NCBI RefSeq assembly: GCF_001619585.1
Contig: NZ_LQNT01000009.1
Coordinates: 434,001-498,000 of the forward strand
From: Bhargavaea cecembensis
GTDB lineage: Bacteria > Bacillota > Bacilli > Bacillales_A > Planococcaceae
Direction of reading: 5' to 3'
Length of the DNA: 64,000 nt
Position 1 is the stretch's first letter; the number at the start of each line of letters is the position of its first letter. Both the position numbers and the translations under genes were made by a program. Shown piece by piece: positions 35,736-43,882 of the stretch. The notes under the pieces are model-generated. The model did not search any database. It was not told where the DNA came from and saw nothing but the letters and a program-made list of their open reading frames with translations.

Positions 35736-36443
35736 TTACTTGATACCATTAAGGTCGGTAATGATGGTCACATCCGGATGGCCTAACAATGCAGTGATCG
35801 GATACTCAGTGGTCTCCTCGCCTTTTACGAGCTGTTCCAGGGCAAATCGTTTCTTTTCCCCGAAGGCGATCAAAATGATCTTCTTGGCCGAAAGGATCGA
35901 GGCAATTCCCATCGTCAGCGCAGTTTCAGGAATTGCGGACCGGTCTTCGAAATACTGGCTGTTTACACCAAGGGTCGATTCCGCAAGTTGTGTCACATGC
36001 GTATTCGACGTGAAGGGCGTCCCGGGTTCATTAAATGCGATGTGGCCGTTTTCCCCGACACCCAAGAACTGCAGATCGATGCCTGCATCACGGAGGCGGG
36101 CCTCATATTCCTCGCATTCTTCTTTAAGATTGTCAGCGGTACCGTCCGGAATATTCGTCTCCATGAACGGCTTCTTGCTGAACAGATGATGGTTCATGAA
36201 CCAGGCATAACTGTTCGGATTATCCGCACCCAGACCGACATATTCGTCCAGGTTGAACGAAGTGACACCCGAGAAGTCAAGATCCGAATCGGCCCATGCC
36301 GCATAAATCGGTTCCATCGTGCTGCCTGTCGCCAGGCCGAGTACTTCCAGACCGCCTGCCAATTCCTCCCGCATGCGTTCAAGTACGACGTCTGCGCCTT
36401 CTTTTTTGTCCGCCACTTTCACATACCGAATGTTATTTGCCAA
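35736..36443 (-). CDS. nagB: Glucosamine-6-phosphate deaminase NagB
   Basis: A 235-residue enzyme converting glucosamine-6-phosphate to fructose-6-phosphate and ammonia. Family motifs are LGLATGSTMEPIYAAW (phosphate site), FNLDEYVGLGADNPNSYAWFMNHHLF and FLGVGENGHIAFNEPGTPF with the catalytic Asp, His and Glu. The TTG start is preceded by AAAGGACG. No nagA, PTS or NagR-type regulator gene is adjacent, so it stands alone. It could supply or limit amino sugars for wall synthesis. Confidence 0.94.
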   Translation of the reverse strand: MANNIRYVKVADKKEGADVVLERMREELAGGLEVLGLATGSTMEPIYAAWADSDLDFSGVTSFNLDEYVGLGADNPNSYAWFMNHHLFSKKPFMETNIPDGTADNLKEECEEYEARLRDAGIDLQFLGVGENGHIAFNEPGTPFTSNTHVTQLAESTLGVNSQYFEDRSAIPETALTMGIASILSAKKIILIAFGEKKRFALEQLVKGEETTEYPITALLGHPDVTIITDLNGIK

Positions 36444-36485
36444 CTATTTCACGTCCTTTTTTTATGGTTCATGCCTGTTAAGCCG

Positions 36486-37805
36486 CTATTGAAGCTTTCC
36501 TGTGTTTGCTGCCCGCTCAACTGCTTCGGTCACAGCGACGTGCACGTTCGGGTCGAGCGGATGCGGTACAAGATCTCCCTCGCGGGTGCTGTCCACAATC
36601 GCCTGTGCAGCTGCGATCAGCATCGGATAAGTGATTTCCTTTGTCCGGGCATTGAGTGCGCCTCTAAAGATGCCAGGGAATCCGAGCACGTTATTCACGA
36701 GGCGGCCATCCGCCGCGAATGCCGCCCCTGCCGCAAGCGCATCATCCGGTTTGATTTCCGGATGGGGATTGGACAGTGCCAGGATGATCTGGCCTTCCCT
36801 GACCTGCTCTTTCTTGATCAGGCCCTGTACGCCTGTGGTAGCGACGACGATATCACTTTTCTCCATGATTTCATCCACAGAGGATACGACGGTCCCGCCG
36901 CTTTTTTCAAGCCGGTCCTTCGCATCATCGCTCAGGTCACTGCCGTACATTTCCTCCACGCCATAGGCCATCAGCATCCGGCAGATGGCAAGCCCCGCTG
37001 CACCCAGTCCGATCTGGCCGACCTTCGCCTTTGCCAGGTCGACTCCCGCTGTCCGGCAAGCGGACAGGATGGCCGCAAGCGTCACGACGGCCGTACCGTG
37101 CTGATCGTCATGCATGACCGGGATATCGAGCTCTGCCTTCAGCCGATCTTCGATTTCAAAGCAGTGCGGCGATCCGATATCTTCCAGAAGGATTCCGCCG
37201 TACCCTTTATGGATATGCTTGATTGTCTCGACAACTTCGTCCGGATCGCTCGTATCCAAAAGGATCGGGACACCGCTGATGCCGACAAACTGATCGAACA
37301 GGACGGCCTTACCTTCCATGACCGGCATACCGGCAACCGGTCCGATATCACCGAGGCCGAGAATTGCCGTACCATCCGTCACGATGGCGACGCTGTTGCC
37401 GATGCTTGTGAAGTAGTTGGCCTGCTCGGGATCCTTCTCAATCGCCTTGCAGACGTTTGCCACTCCTGGCGTGTAGACACGTCGCAGGTCACCGAGAGAA
37501 CGGATTTCCCTTCTGCTGCCCATGTGGATCTTCCCACCTTCATGCGCCTTCAGCACATCGTCCGATACGGCATGGATCGTGATGCCTCCGCCAAGCTGGC
37601 TGATTTTTTCGACGACGCGCTCGATGTGTGCTTCGTCTTCAAACTGGACAGAAATGTCCCGGATTGTTGAATGGGTTCCAATTTTCAGTGTTTCAATGTC
37701 TCCTAGATCTGCCTGTTCAGATCCGATCACAGAGACGACTTTTGCGAAATTCCCCGGCACTTGCGGAATTTCAACGATGAGATTTCTGATGATGCTATAT
37801 TCCAT
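36486..37805 (-). CDS. NAD(P)-dependent malic enzyme with N-terminal ACT domain
   Basis: A 439-residue enzyme converting malate to pyruvate and CO2. The first 80 residues form an ACT-type regulatory domain ([22 protein letters not shown]). The catalytic part has [34 protein letters not shown] and FEIEDRL, with the dinucleotide site [11 protein letters not shown]. Length and layout match Bacillus MleA (YqkJ). The ATG follows GCAGGAGGG. Its promoter overlaps a perfect 17-bp palindrome (37856-37872). Downstream on the opposite side lies a remnant of an alanine/sodium symporter. Confidence 0.93.
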   Translation of the reverse strand: MEYSIIRNLIVEIPQVPGNFAKVVSVIGSEQADLGDIETLKIGTHSTIRDISVQFEDEAHIERVVEKISQLGGGITIHAVSDDVLKAHEGGKIHMGSRREIRSLGDLRRVYTPGVANVCKAIEKDPEQANYFTSIGNSVAIVTDGTAILGLGDIGPVAGMPVMEGKAVLFDQFVGISGVPILLDTSDPDEVVETIKHIHKGYGGILLEDIGSPHCFEIEDRLKAELDIPVMHDDQHGTAVVTLAAILSACRTAGVDLAKAKVGQIGLGAAGLAICRMLMAYGVEEMYGSDLSDDAKDRLEKSGGTVVSSVDEIMEKSDIVVATTGVQGLIKKEQVREGQIILALSNPHPEIKPDDALAAGAAFAADGRLVNNVLGFPGIFRGALNARTKEITYPMLIAAAQAIVDSTREGDLVPHPLDPNVHVAVTEAVERAANTGKLQ

Positions 37806-37831
37806 TGATGAGTTTCCCTCCTGCTGTCAAC

Positions 37832-37872
37832 AGTGCCTACTCATTTTACTATTGTGTTTACGTAACGTAAAC
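37832..37872 (-). promoter_or_regulatory. Malic enzyme promoter overlapping a perfect 17-bp palindrome
   Basis: The minus strand has TTTACG, 17 bases, then TAAAAT. The -35 hexamer lies inside GTTTACGTAACGTAAAC (plus strand, 37856-37872), a perfect palindrome with 8-bp arms. A dimeric repressor bound there would block polymerase. No local regulator gene is evident. Confidence 0.6.
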
Positions 37873-37892
37873 TGGAAACCATTCCTCTCTGA

Positions 37893-38184
37893 TTAACCCC
37901 GTTCCCTGTCTTCCCAGCATTCAGCGCCTTTGAGACCAGATATGGTTGATGCATGAAAGTCAGGATTCATGCCTCGCCGTCTCTGTACGATGAAGTCTTC
38001 CAGCACGCTATAGGCCACTTTTCCGAGGAGTAGAATGGCAACCAGGTTAATGATGGCCATCGTCCCCATAAAGAGGTCTGCCATGTTCCAGACCAGCTGG
38101 ACCTGTGTCAGCGAGCCGAACATCACCATTGCCAGGACACCGATTTCCCTTCCCGACAATCCATTCAAGCACTTCCTGAAACAT
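37893..38184 (-). pseudogene. Decayed AGCS-family alanine/sodium symporter, internal deletion
   Basis: The C-terminal about 75 residues are clearly those of an AGCS symporter (QLVWNMADLFMGTMAIINLVAILLLGK, then QRRRGMNPDFH). At 38184 an ATG behind GAGAGGGG begins a short stretch MFQEVLEWIVGKGN that looks like the symporter N-terminus. It is in a different frame and only about 15 codons long. The middle, about 350 residues, is missing. I infer a single large internal deletion of a once intact gene. A longer frame running through this region to 38333 is partly spurious. Confidence 0.72.
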
Positions 38185-38244
38185 GTGCGTTCCCCTCTCA
38201 CTATGTATTGATATTCCAAGCCAAACGGCCCGCTTTCTGTAAAT

Positions 38245-38282
38245 GAAAAGATGCCGGCTGCCTGTTCTGCAGCCGCCATCTC
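38245..38282 (-). terminator. Terminator of the disordered stress-type protein gene
   Basis: Stem GATGGCGGCTGC/GCAGCCGGCATC (38250-38261 with 38269-38280), followed on the minus strand by TTTTCATTT. Confidence 0.75.
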
Positions 38283-38292
38283 CCCTATCTGT

Positions 38293-38979
38293 TTATAGGA
38301 AACGCTCCCGGTGGCGGTCATCAATCCGGTCACGGGTCACATTGGACTCGTAGTGATCGATGGCCGGCTCCACTTCCTCTCCGAACGGCGCAGGTCCAAG
38401 GTTCGGGTCGGCACCCGGGGACGGCACCCCGCCATCATAATAGTTTTCATCAACCATTTCGGCCGGAATCCTGCCTTCCGAGGCAGCGTTGCTTCTGCTG
38501 CGGTTCAACTGTTCTTCCTTGAACTCCCTGGCATCCGGCCCGATGCTGACGGAACCCTCATCAGGCGCACGGTCCACTGCCGGGGAATTCACGCTGCCGT
38601 CCTCAACTCCGATGACCTCGCTGTCCCCGTTATCCGGGTTACGGAACGTATCATAGACATCCCGGTCCCCTCCGGTTACTGCGACCCCATCTTCAGCCTG
38701 TGCTTCCCCGATACGGCCGTCTTCTTCAAGCCGGCCATTTCTGATTGCCTCTTCACGGTCCTCCGCATTGTAGAAGCCGCGCTGTTCGGACGGATGCAGG
38801 TTATCTTCCAGCAACGCATCTGAAGGCATCGTCGCACTCGTCAGATCCCCATCCAGCTCCGGCGACGGCGGGTCGGTACGCCCTGTTTCCATAAAAGGCC
38901 CGGCTGCTTCCGGCAATCCGGAATAATGCGCGTCTTCCATTGGACGCTCGTTTTGTTTCGGATCGTATTCTCGGTTCAT
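38293..38979 (-). CDS. Large hydrophilic disordered protein, probable sigma-B regulon member
   Basis: A 228-residue acidic protein with no membrane segment, no cysteine and very low hydrophobicity. It is rich in D, E, G, P, N and R and has no recognised domain. Such composition suggests an intrinsically disordered protein, possibly protective in desiccation or other stress (inference). The ATG follows AGGAGGG. A good sigma-B-type promoter lies about 35-60 bases upstream. A strong terminator makes it a single-gene transcript. Confidence 0.75.
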   Translation of the reverse strand: MNREYDPKQNERPMEDAHYSGLPEAAGPFMETGRTDPPSPELDGDLTSATMPSDALLEDNLHPSEQRGFYNAEDREEAIRNGRLEEDGRIGEAQAEDGVAVTGGDRDVYDTFRNPDNGDSEVIGVEDGSVNSPAVDRAPDEGSVSIGPDAREFKEEQLNRSRSNAASEGRIPAEMVDENYYDGGVPSPGADPNLGPAPFGEEVEPAIDHYESNVTRDRIDDRHRERFL

Positions 38980-39012
38980 ATCGTTTCCCTCCTGTCGGGT
39001 CGTACCTTAAAA

Positions 39013-39038
39013 GTACCCGATATCAGGAATTCCAAAAC
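39013..39038 (-). promoter_or_regulatory. Sigma-B-type promoter
   Basis: Minus-strand GTTTTG (39033-39038), 14-base spacer, GGGTAC (39013-39018). This is close to the sigma-B consensus GTTTAA-N12-15-GGGTAT and is correctly placed for the gene at 38293-38979. Confidence 0.6.
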
Positions 39039-39049
39039 GAGGAAACATA

Positions 39050-39083
39050 CAAAACGCCCGACCGGCTCTCGCACGGTCGGGCT
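39050..39083 (-). terminator. Terminator of the subtilase gene
   Basis: GCCCGACCG/CGGTCGGGC stem (39056-39064 with 39074-39082) followed by TTTTG on the minus strand. Confidence 0.8.
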
Positions 39084-39128
39084 CACAATTACTTATGGTG
39101 ATTTATATTTCCGGCTTTCGTCATACAA

Positions 39129-39214
39129 TCAAGGTTTACCCGGCTTATCCGGTTTACCCGGCTTATCCGGTTTACCTGGCTTATCTGGTTTACCCGGCTT
39201 ATCCGGCTTTCCGT
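39129..39214 (-). repeat. Short tandem repeat encoding Lys-Pro-Gly/Lys-Pro-Asp tail
   Basis: About four to five copies of an 18-base unit encode alternating KPG and KPD triplets at the C-terminus of the subtilase. Copies differ at few bases, so copy number may vary between strains. Confidence 0.85.
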
Positions 39215-42200
39215 TTCCAGGTGTTTCACCTTTTGCCGGCTTGCGCTCGATTGTGACGGTCTCAGTGGTTTCGTGTCCGCCAAGGTCAACGACTTTGAAT
39301 GTGTAGTCGAACTTGCCTTCAACAAGCGGCACATCCACTTCGATTGTCTGATCGAAGATCTTGCTGCCGTAAGGTTCGCTCAGCTCATTTGCAAATACTT
39401 CGCTGTCGTTTACATAGAGCCGGATCTCATCGAAGCGATCCTTCACCTGTACCTCTACGGTGACAAATTCTTCTTCTGTCTTTTTAGGAAGCTTCGACTT
39501 GATGGAAAGTTCGGCAGCTGCCGCATCGACGAAGAATCTGCGGGCGATGGACATCTCATTGCCGTGTTCATCTGTCGCGCCCACTTTCACCGTCTGGAAA
39601 CCGTCTTCCAGTGTGATCGTGTGGGAGAAGTTTGTGCCGTCGAATTCAGATACCGCTTCCCCGTTCACTGTAACAGAAGCGATTGAGGATTCATCTTCCA
39701 CATAGCCGCTTACCGTGACTTTATTTGTATCGTAAACGGAGAAGTTGGTCGGCTCATCGATATAGATGACCGGCGGGTTCTGTTCTGCCGGTTTCACAGA
39801 AATATCGTACTCAGTAACGTTCTTTGCAGCGTCATAGACACGCGCTTTCAGCTCATCATCCTCATCCGCTGCAATTTCGAATGTGGTTTCGGTGACCGGC
39901 AGTGTTTTGACTGTCTTTCCGTTCAGGATGACTTCCCAGACATCCGCGCCTGTTCCCTCATCGGAGAAGCCGCCTGCAGTGACGACATCGGTTTCCGGGT
40001 TGTATGAGAATTCGGCTTCAGGAGCCACCGTATCCACCTTCACAGGGAACTTGATCGACTGCCATTCAGCATCTTCAAAGTCGATGACTGCCTTGAGTTC
40101 GATGAAGTACTGGCCGTCTTCCGCAGGCTTGCCGTTGATCTTGCCGTCCCATGCATAGTTCATGCTGTACGTATACGGCAAGGCGGTCGCGGAAGCGATA
40201 TAGTGTTTGCGGAGATCCACAGCCGTCCGGATCGTGCGTACTTTCTTGCCTTCCGCATCAAGGACATTCACTTCCATCTGCTTGGCATTCCGGAACAGTG
40301 AGTAGACTGGTGTCACCTTGTCACGGAGACCGTCACCGTTCGGGGAGAAGCCGAAACGGTCTGTATCCCAGTTTCCGCCGCCTTTGATCAAGTAGCCCTG
40401 TTCATCCGCAAGGGCAGTGGAACCCCAGTACGTACGCTCGTCCCATGCAAAGTAATCGAAGATCGGAGCGTCATCCCAGCCGCCATTAAAGCCGAAGAAC
40501 GGCACGGAAAGCGGGACATTGCCCGTGATCTCTTCATTCGGATCCTCCAAGAAGACGAAGCCGTCCACGAAGTAGCCGTTCGTGAAGACCGTCTTCAGAT
40601 CGTCGACATCCGAAAGGTCGATCGAGACTTCGATGGTTGCTGTGCCGCCGGCCGGAACCGTTACGGTTTCAGGCGCATCAATGTCGACGTGATCGGTCAG
40701 TACCATAGAACCAAGGAGGTTGGAAGCCGTAACGAGGACGCCTGCATTTGCGTACTGGTCCGCCTGGACTGCAGTGGACACATTGTACGTCTTCTCCTCG
40801 TCAGAGAAGTTTTCCGCTGTCAGTGACAGTTTGACCGTATTGTTCTTGATTTCCTTCAGCGCCACTTTGGCTTCGTCTGTTGCCGAGTCAGTGACCACAA
40901 CATCCGTATGGAGCGCGTTGGCCAGCTGCATCAGGCCTGAGCCCTGACGGCGTGGAGAAACATAGTCGCCGTTTTCTTCATCAAATACGACCGGCTTGGC
41001 CGTGTTCATGAGGAGTTTCTTGGCGAACTTAGAGCGCTCGCGGCCTGTGAGACCGAATTCTTCATCGACCCGTTCAAACATGAGCGCTGCTCCGCCTGCT
41101 ACGTGAGGCGCCGCCATCGACGTCCCGCTCATGATGCCGTACTGGTTGTTCTCCAGTGTCGAGAAGATGTTGCCGCCCGGGGCGGTGATTTCCGGCTTGA
41201 AGTCCAGGTTCGGAGTCGGACCCCAAGATGTGAAGTCGCTCATCTGTCCTGCATTGGCGTTTGGAGTATTGACATACTCACCGTCGAATGTGACCGTGAC
41301 GGTCTCGCCCGCCTTGGCCGCATCCGACATTGCCTTCCCGTCGCTCTGGAGGATCGACATGTACGGAATCCGGATGGCCGGATCGGATGCCATGTTGATC
41401 GTGCCAGCTGTGTTGTTATAAATGATGACCCCTGCAGCACCGGCTGCCTGTGCATTCAATCCTTTCTCAACGAATGGAAGATCGCCACGAGAGATCAGGG
41501 CATATTTGCCCGTCATGTCTTTTCCTTCGAAGTCTTTTGGATGGCCGAAGCCGGCATCCACGATTTCAAACGCCTTCTGTTCTTGAGCCACTGGATCGAC
41601 GTCGTTGGCAAGAAGATAGCCGCTCCGCTGCTCTTCACCGCCGCCGATTGTGTAGCCGAAGCTCATCGTACGGACCATGTCATTCTCAAAGGATGCCACA
41701 CCAAGCGAATCCTTCGAGACGCTCGGGGACCCGGTCACGCCGTAATCCTGGTTTTCCGTATAATTATAGAAGGTACCATCTCCGTAGAGAGCGGAGTTTC
41801 CTGCAGAGATGGAAACCAGAATACCATTATCGACAGCGCGGGAAACCGCCTGCTGTTCAGGGCTTGTCTCATCCACATAACCCGCCGTCGAACCAAGGCT
41901 CAGGTTCAGGACGTCAGCGCCAAGCTGGATGGCGTCATCCATTGCCTTGACGTACACATCCCCATAAGTGGACGGATAAAGCGGGTCGTTCCCGAACACT
42001 TTCAGCGCGAGGATCTGGGCTTCCGGTGCGACCCCTTTTACTCCACCGTTTTCTTCATCGCCGTTTGCCCCTACTGTGCCGGCTACGTGCATGCCGTGCA
42101 TGGAAGCATCCGGTGCGATGTCGCCGATGATGTCGTTTTCATCCATATAGTTGTAGCCGAACGGAACTTTTGGCGTGTAGTATTTCCCGCCATGCAGGGT

Positions 42201-42878
42201 ACCCGCAGCCAGTTCCTTCTGAACTTCGGCCTTTGTCAGTTCGCCAGTAGACGGATCGGTCAATACCATGTCCCGATGTTTCGGGTCCATCCCCGTATCG
42301 ATGACCCCAACAATCATACCTTCACCCTTGAACCCGTACTCTTCCCAGAAGCGCTGGGCCTGTACGAGATCTTTGGACGAAATCATTTCCGGCTTCTCTG
42401 CCGGACGTTCATATTCGGCCGCTTCATAAACAGCCTTGACGCCGCTCACGGATGAAAGCGCCTTCACTTCTTTGGCTTTTACGTTGGCCGAGAATCCATT
42501 GAAGACGGTTGTGAAATGGTTTTTCACCTTCATGCTGGGCGCTTTGGCCTTCGCATTTTTCAGCACATTTTGCTGTGCAGTCTTCAGTTTCTGTTGAGTG
42601 GTTTCTTTCTGGAACTTGGAGAGATCCTTATACAGAATCCCTCTGTTCGTCGCTTCCTCAATCGCCGGCTTTTCGTTCAGCTCGACGATGACCCGCACCT
42701 CTGCTTCCGGCTTTTCCGGATCTGCCAGCCGCTCAGGCAGCTTCGGCGCAGGCTTTTCCAGCGCCAGTTTGCCCGAAGACGGCACATTGCCGGCCGACGG
42801 TATTGCCGCGAAGGCCGCCGTGCTGAATGAAAGGACGAACGCGAGTGCCAAAAGCAATGCCCGCTTCATCGTTTTCAA
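39129..42878 (-). CDS. Very large secreted subtilisin-like serine protease
   Basis: About 1249 residues with a signal peptide ending at AAFAA, then an inhibitor-I9 propeptide. The S8 catalytic domain has Asp194 (VIDTGMDP), His261 (HGMHVAG) and Ser587 (SGTSMAAPHVAG). A PA domain is inserted at about 420-530. Following parts include Fn3-like and FlgD/Ig-like modules (RFGFSPNGDGLRDKVTP) and two or more bacterial Ig-like repeats. The protein ends in a KPG/KPD repeat tail without an LPXTG motif. The TTG at 42878 fits GGGGGAAATTGGC. It probably degrades external protein; binding to the wall through the basic tail is inference. Confidence 0.92.
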   Translation of the reverse strand: MKTMKRALLLALAFVLSFSTAAFAAIPSAGNVPSSGKLALEKPAPKLPERLADPEKPEAEVRVIVELNEKPAIEEATNRGILYKDLSKFQKETTQQKLKTAQQNVLKNAKAKAPSMKVKNHFTTVFNGFSANVKAKEVKALSSVSGVKAVYEAAEYERPAEKPEMISSKDLVQAQRFWEEYGFKGEGMIVGVIDTGMDPKHRDMVLTDPSTGELTKAEVQKELAAGTLHGGKYYTPKVPFGYNYMDENDIIGDIAPDASMHGMHVAGTVGANGDEENGGVKGVAPEAQILALKVFGNDPLYPSTYGDVYVKAMDDAIQLGADVLNLSLGSTAGYVDETSPEQQAVSRAVDNGILVSISAGNSALYGDGTFYNYTENQDYGVTGSPSVSKDSLGVASFENDMVRTMSFGYTIGGGEEQRSGYLLANDVDPVAQEQKAFEIVDAGFGHPKDFEGKDMTGKYALISRGDLPFVEKGLNAQAAGAAGVIIYNNTAGTINMASDPAIRIPYMSILQSDGKAMSDAAKAGETVTVTFDGEYVNTPNANAGQMSDFTSWGPTPNLDFKPEITAPGGNIFSTLENNQYGIMSGTSMAAPHVAGGAALMFERVDEEFGLTGRERSKFAKKLLMNTAKPVVFDEENGDYVSPRRQGSGLMQLANALHTDVVVTDSATDEAKVALKEIKNNTVKLSLTAENFSDEEKTYNVSTAVQADQYANAGVLVTASNLLGSMVLTDHVDIDAPETVTVPAGGTATIEVSIDLSDVDDLKTVFTNGYFVDGFVFLEDPNEEITGNVPLSVPFFGFNGGWDDAPIFDYFAWDERTYWGSTALADEQGYLIKGGGNWDTDRFGFSPNGDGLRDKVTPVYSLFRNAKQMEVNVLDAEGKKVRTIRTAVDLRKHYIASATALPYTYSMNYAWDGKINGKPAEDGQYFIELKAVIDFEDAEWQSIKFPVKVDTVAPEAEFSYNPETDVVTAGGFSDEGTGADVWEVILNGKTVKTLPVTETTFEIAADEDDELKARVYDAAKNVTEYDISVKPAEQNPPVIYIDEPTNFSVYDTNKVTVSGYVEDESSIASVTVNGEAVSEFDGTNFSHTITLEDGFQTVKVGATDEHGNEMSIARRFFVDAAAAELSIKSKLPKKTEEEFVTVEVQVKDRFDEIRLYVNDSEVFANELSEPYGSKIFDQTIEVDVPLVEGKFDYTFKVVDLGGHETTETVTIERKPAKGETPGNGKPDKPGKPDKPGKPDKPGKPDKPGKP

Positions 42879-42908
42879 GCCAATTTCCCCCTTATAATTA
42901 CATAATTT

Positions 42909-42925
42909 CACTCTGAAATAGAGTG
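42909..42925. promoter_or_regulatory. Inverted repeat in subtilase 5' leader
   Basis: CACTCT-N5-AGAGTG, perfect 6-bp arms, between the predicted transcription start and the ribosome site. It could be an operator or an mRNA-stabilising stem-loop. Confidence 0.5.
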
Positions 42926-42942
42926 GCAATTATGAATTTATC

Positions 42943-42971
42943 ATTATATTCTAAAAACAGGAATATGCCAT
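42943..42971 (-). promoter_or_regulatory. Candidate sigma-A promoter of the subtilase gene
   Basis: Minus-strand ATGGCA (42966-42971), 17-base spacer, TATAAT (42943-42948). Just upstream are two TTCTAAT direct repeats that could be activator sites. Confidence 0.55.
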
Positions 42972-43015
42972 TAGAATCTATTAGAATAAAATGGATTAGG
43001 TATATTGACTCAAAC

Positions 43016-43061
43016 AAAAAAAGCCTGACAGTCTTTCGCTCTACGAAGGACTGTCAGGGCA
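43016..43061 (-). terminator. Terminator of tagA
   Basis: Long stem GCCTGACAGTC/GACTGTCAGG-type hairpin (about 43023-43056) followed by TTTTTTTG on the minus strand. Confidence 0.88.
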
Positions 43062-43070
43062 TGTTTACAG

Positions 43071-43817
43071 TTATTTTCTTATCGAATTACGTTGCCGTTT
43101 CTTAAACCTGATTTGTAAAATGGCTACGAGATAAGCAGGCAGTAGCATGGACCTCTTCCACCTTGCAGGTTGAGTCAGAATCCGATAAAGCCACTCAAGA
43201 TTGAGCTTTCTCCAAACCTTTGGCGCCCGTTTTACCGTACCCGAGAGCACATCAAAACTTCCTCCAACTCCGATAAAAATCCCCTTGCTGAAATTCTTAT
43301 AATGATTATAAATCCATGTTTCCTGCCTCGGTGCCCCCATGGCCACAAAAACCAAATCCGGCACCGTCATTGCTATCTGTTTTGCGACATCTTCAGCAGA
43401 ACTGGAATACCCATCACTCGAACCGACAATCTTCAGGCCGGGATAATCTTGTTTGATCACCGTATTCAGCTTTTGCAAAACTTCTTGCTTTGCACCATAA
43501 AAATATACACTCAAATTGTTTTCGTCTGCCATAACCAAGAGGTCTTGCATTAATTCTACACCCGGTATCCGTTCCTTCAGCGGATTTCCGATAATTTTGG
43601 ATCCTATAATCAAACCGATCCCGTCCGCGACTACGTAATCAGCTGCCTGAATCACCTTTGCAAAGCCCGAATCCTTATTTGCCATCATAATAATTTCGGG
43701 ATTGGCAGTAACCAGGAATCGACGCCGGTTAGACTTGATGGAATCAAAGAGCTCATTTAGTAGTTCCTGTTTTGTACAATTGTCTAATTCAATATTTAAT
43801 ACGTCTACTTTCTTCAA
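43071..43817 (-). CDS. tagA: TagA/WecG-family N-acetylmannosaminyltransferase
   Basis: A 248-residue GT26 glycosyltransferase adding ManNAc to the lipid-linked GlcNAc made by TagO. Motifs are FLVTANPEIIMMANKD, YVVADGIGLIIGSKIIG, VFVAMGAPRQETWIYNH and GVGGSFDVLSGTVKRAPKVWRKLNLEWLYRIL. The C-terminal helical and basic part is typical for membrane attachment. The gene stands apart from other teichoic acid genes. A TATGAT -10 (43865-43870) lies upstream. Confidence 0.94.
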   Translation of the reverse strand: MKKVDVLNIELDNCTKQELLNELFDSIKSNRRRFLVTANPEIIMMANKDSGFAKVIQAADYVVADGIGLIIGSKIIGNPLKERIPGVELMQDLLVMADENNLSVYFYGAKQEVLQKLNTVIKQDYPGLKIVGSSDGYSSSAEDVAKQIAMTVPDLVFVAMGAPRQETWIYNHYKNFSKGIFIGVGGSFDVLSGTVKRAPKVWRKLNLEWLYRILTQPARWKRSMLLPAYLVAILQIRFKKRQRNSIRK

Positions 43818-43882
43818 AGGTCCTCCACCGTCCGAACAAATTTAATCCCGCAGATCATTAGTTTATCATACCACTAAGCCGA

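Noticed and set aside
35988-37670. Long plus-strand open frame across nagB and malic enzyme
   Set aside because: It spans two well supported minus-strand genes and has no family resemblance; a shadow frame.
38185-38333. Upstream part of a minus-strand frame continuous with the symporter remnant
   Set aside because: It overlaps the end and terminator of the next gene and does not resemble a symporter; the frame is open by chance.
41103-42455. Long plus-strand open frame inside the subtilase
   Set aside because: Antisense to the protease domain; no start signal or domain.
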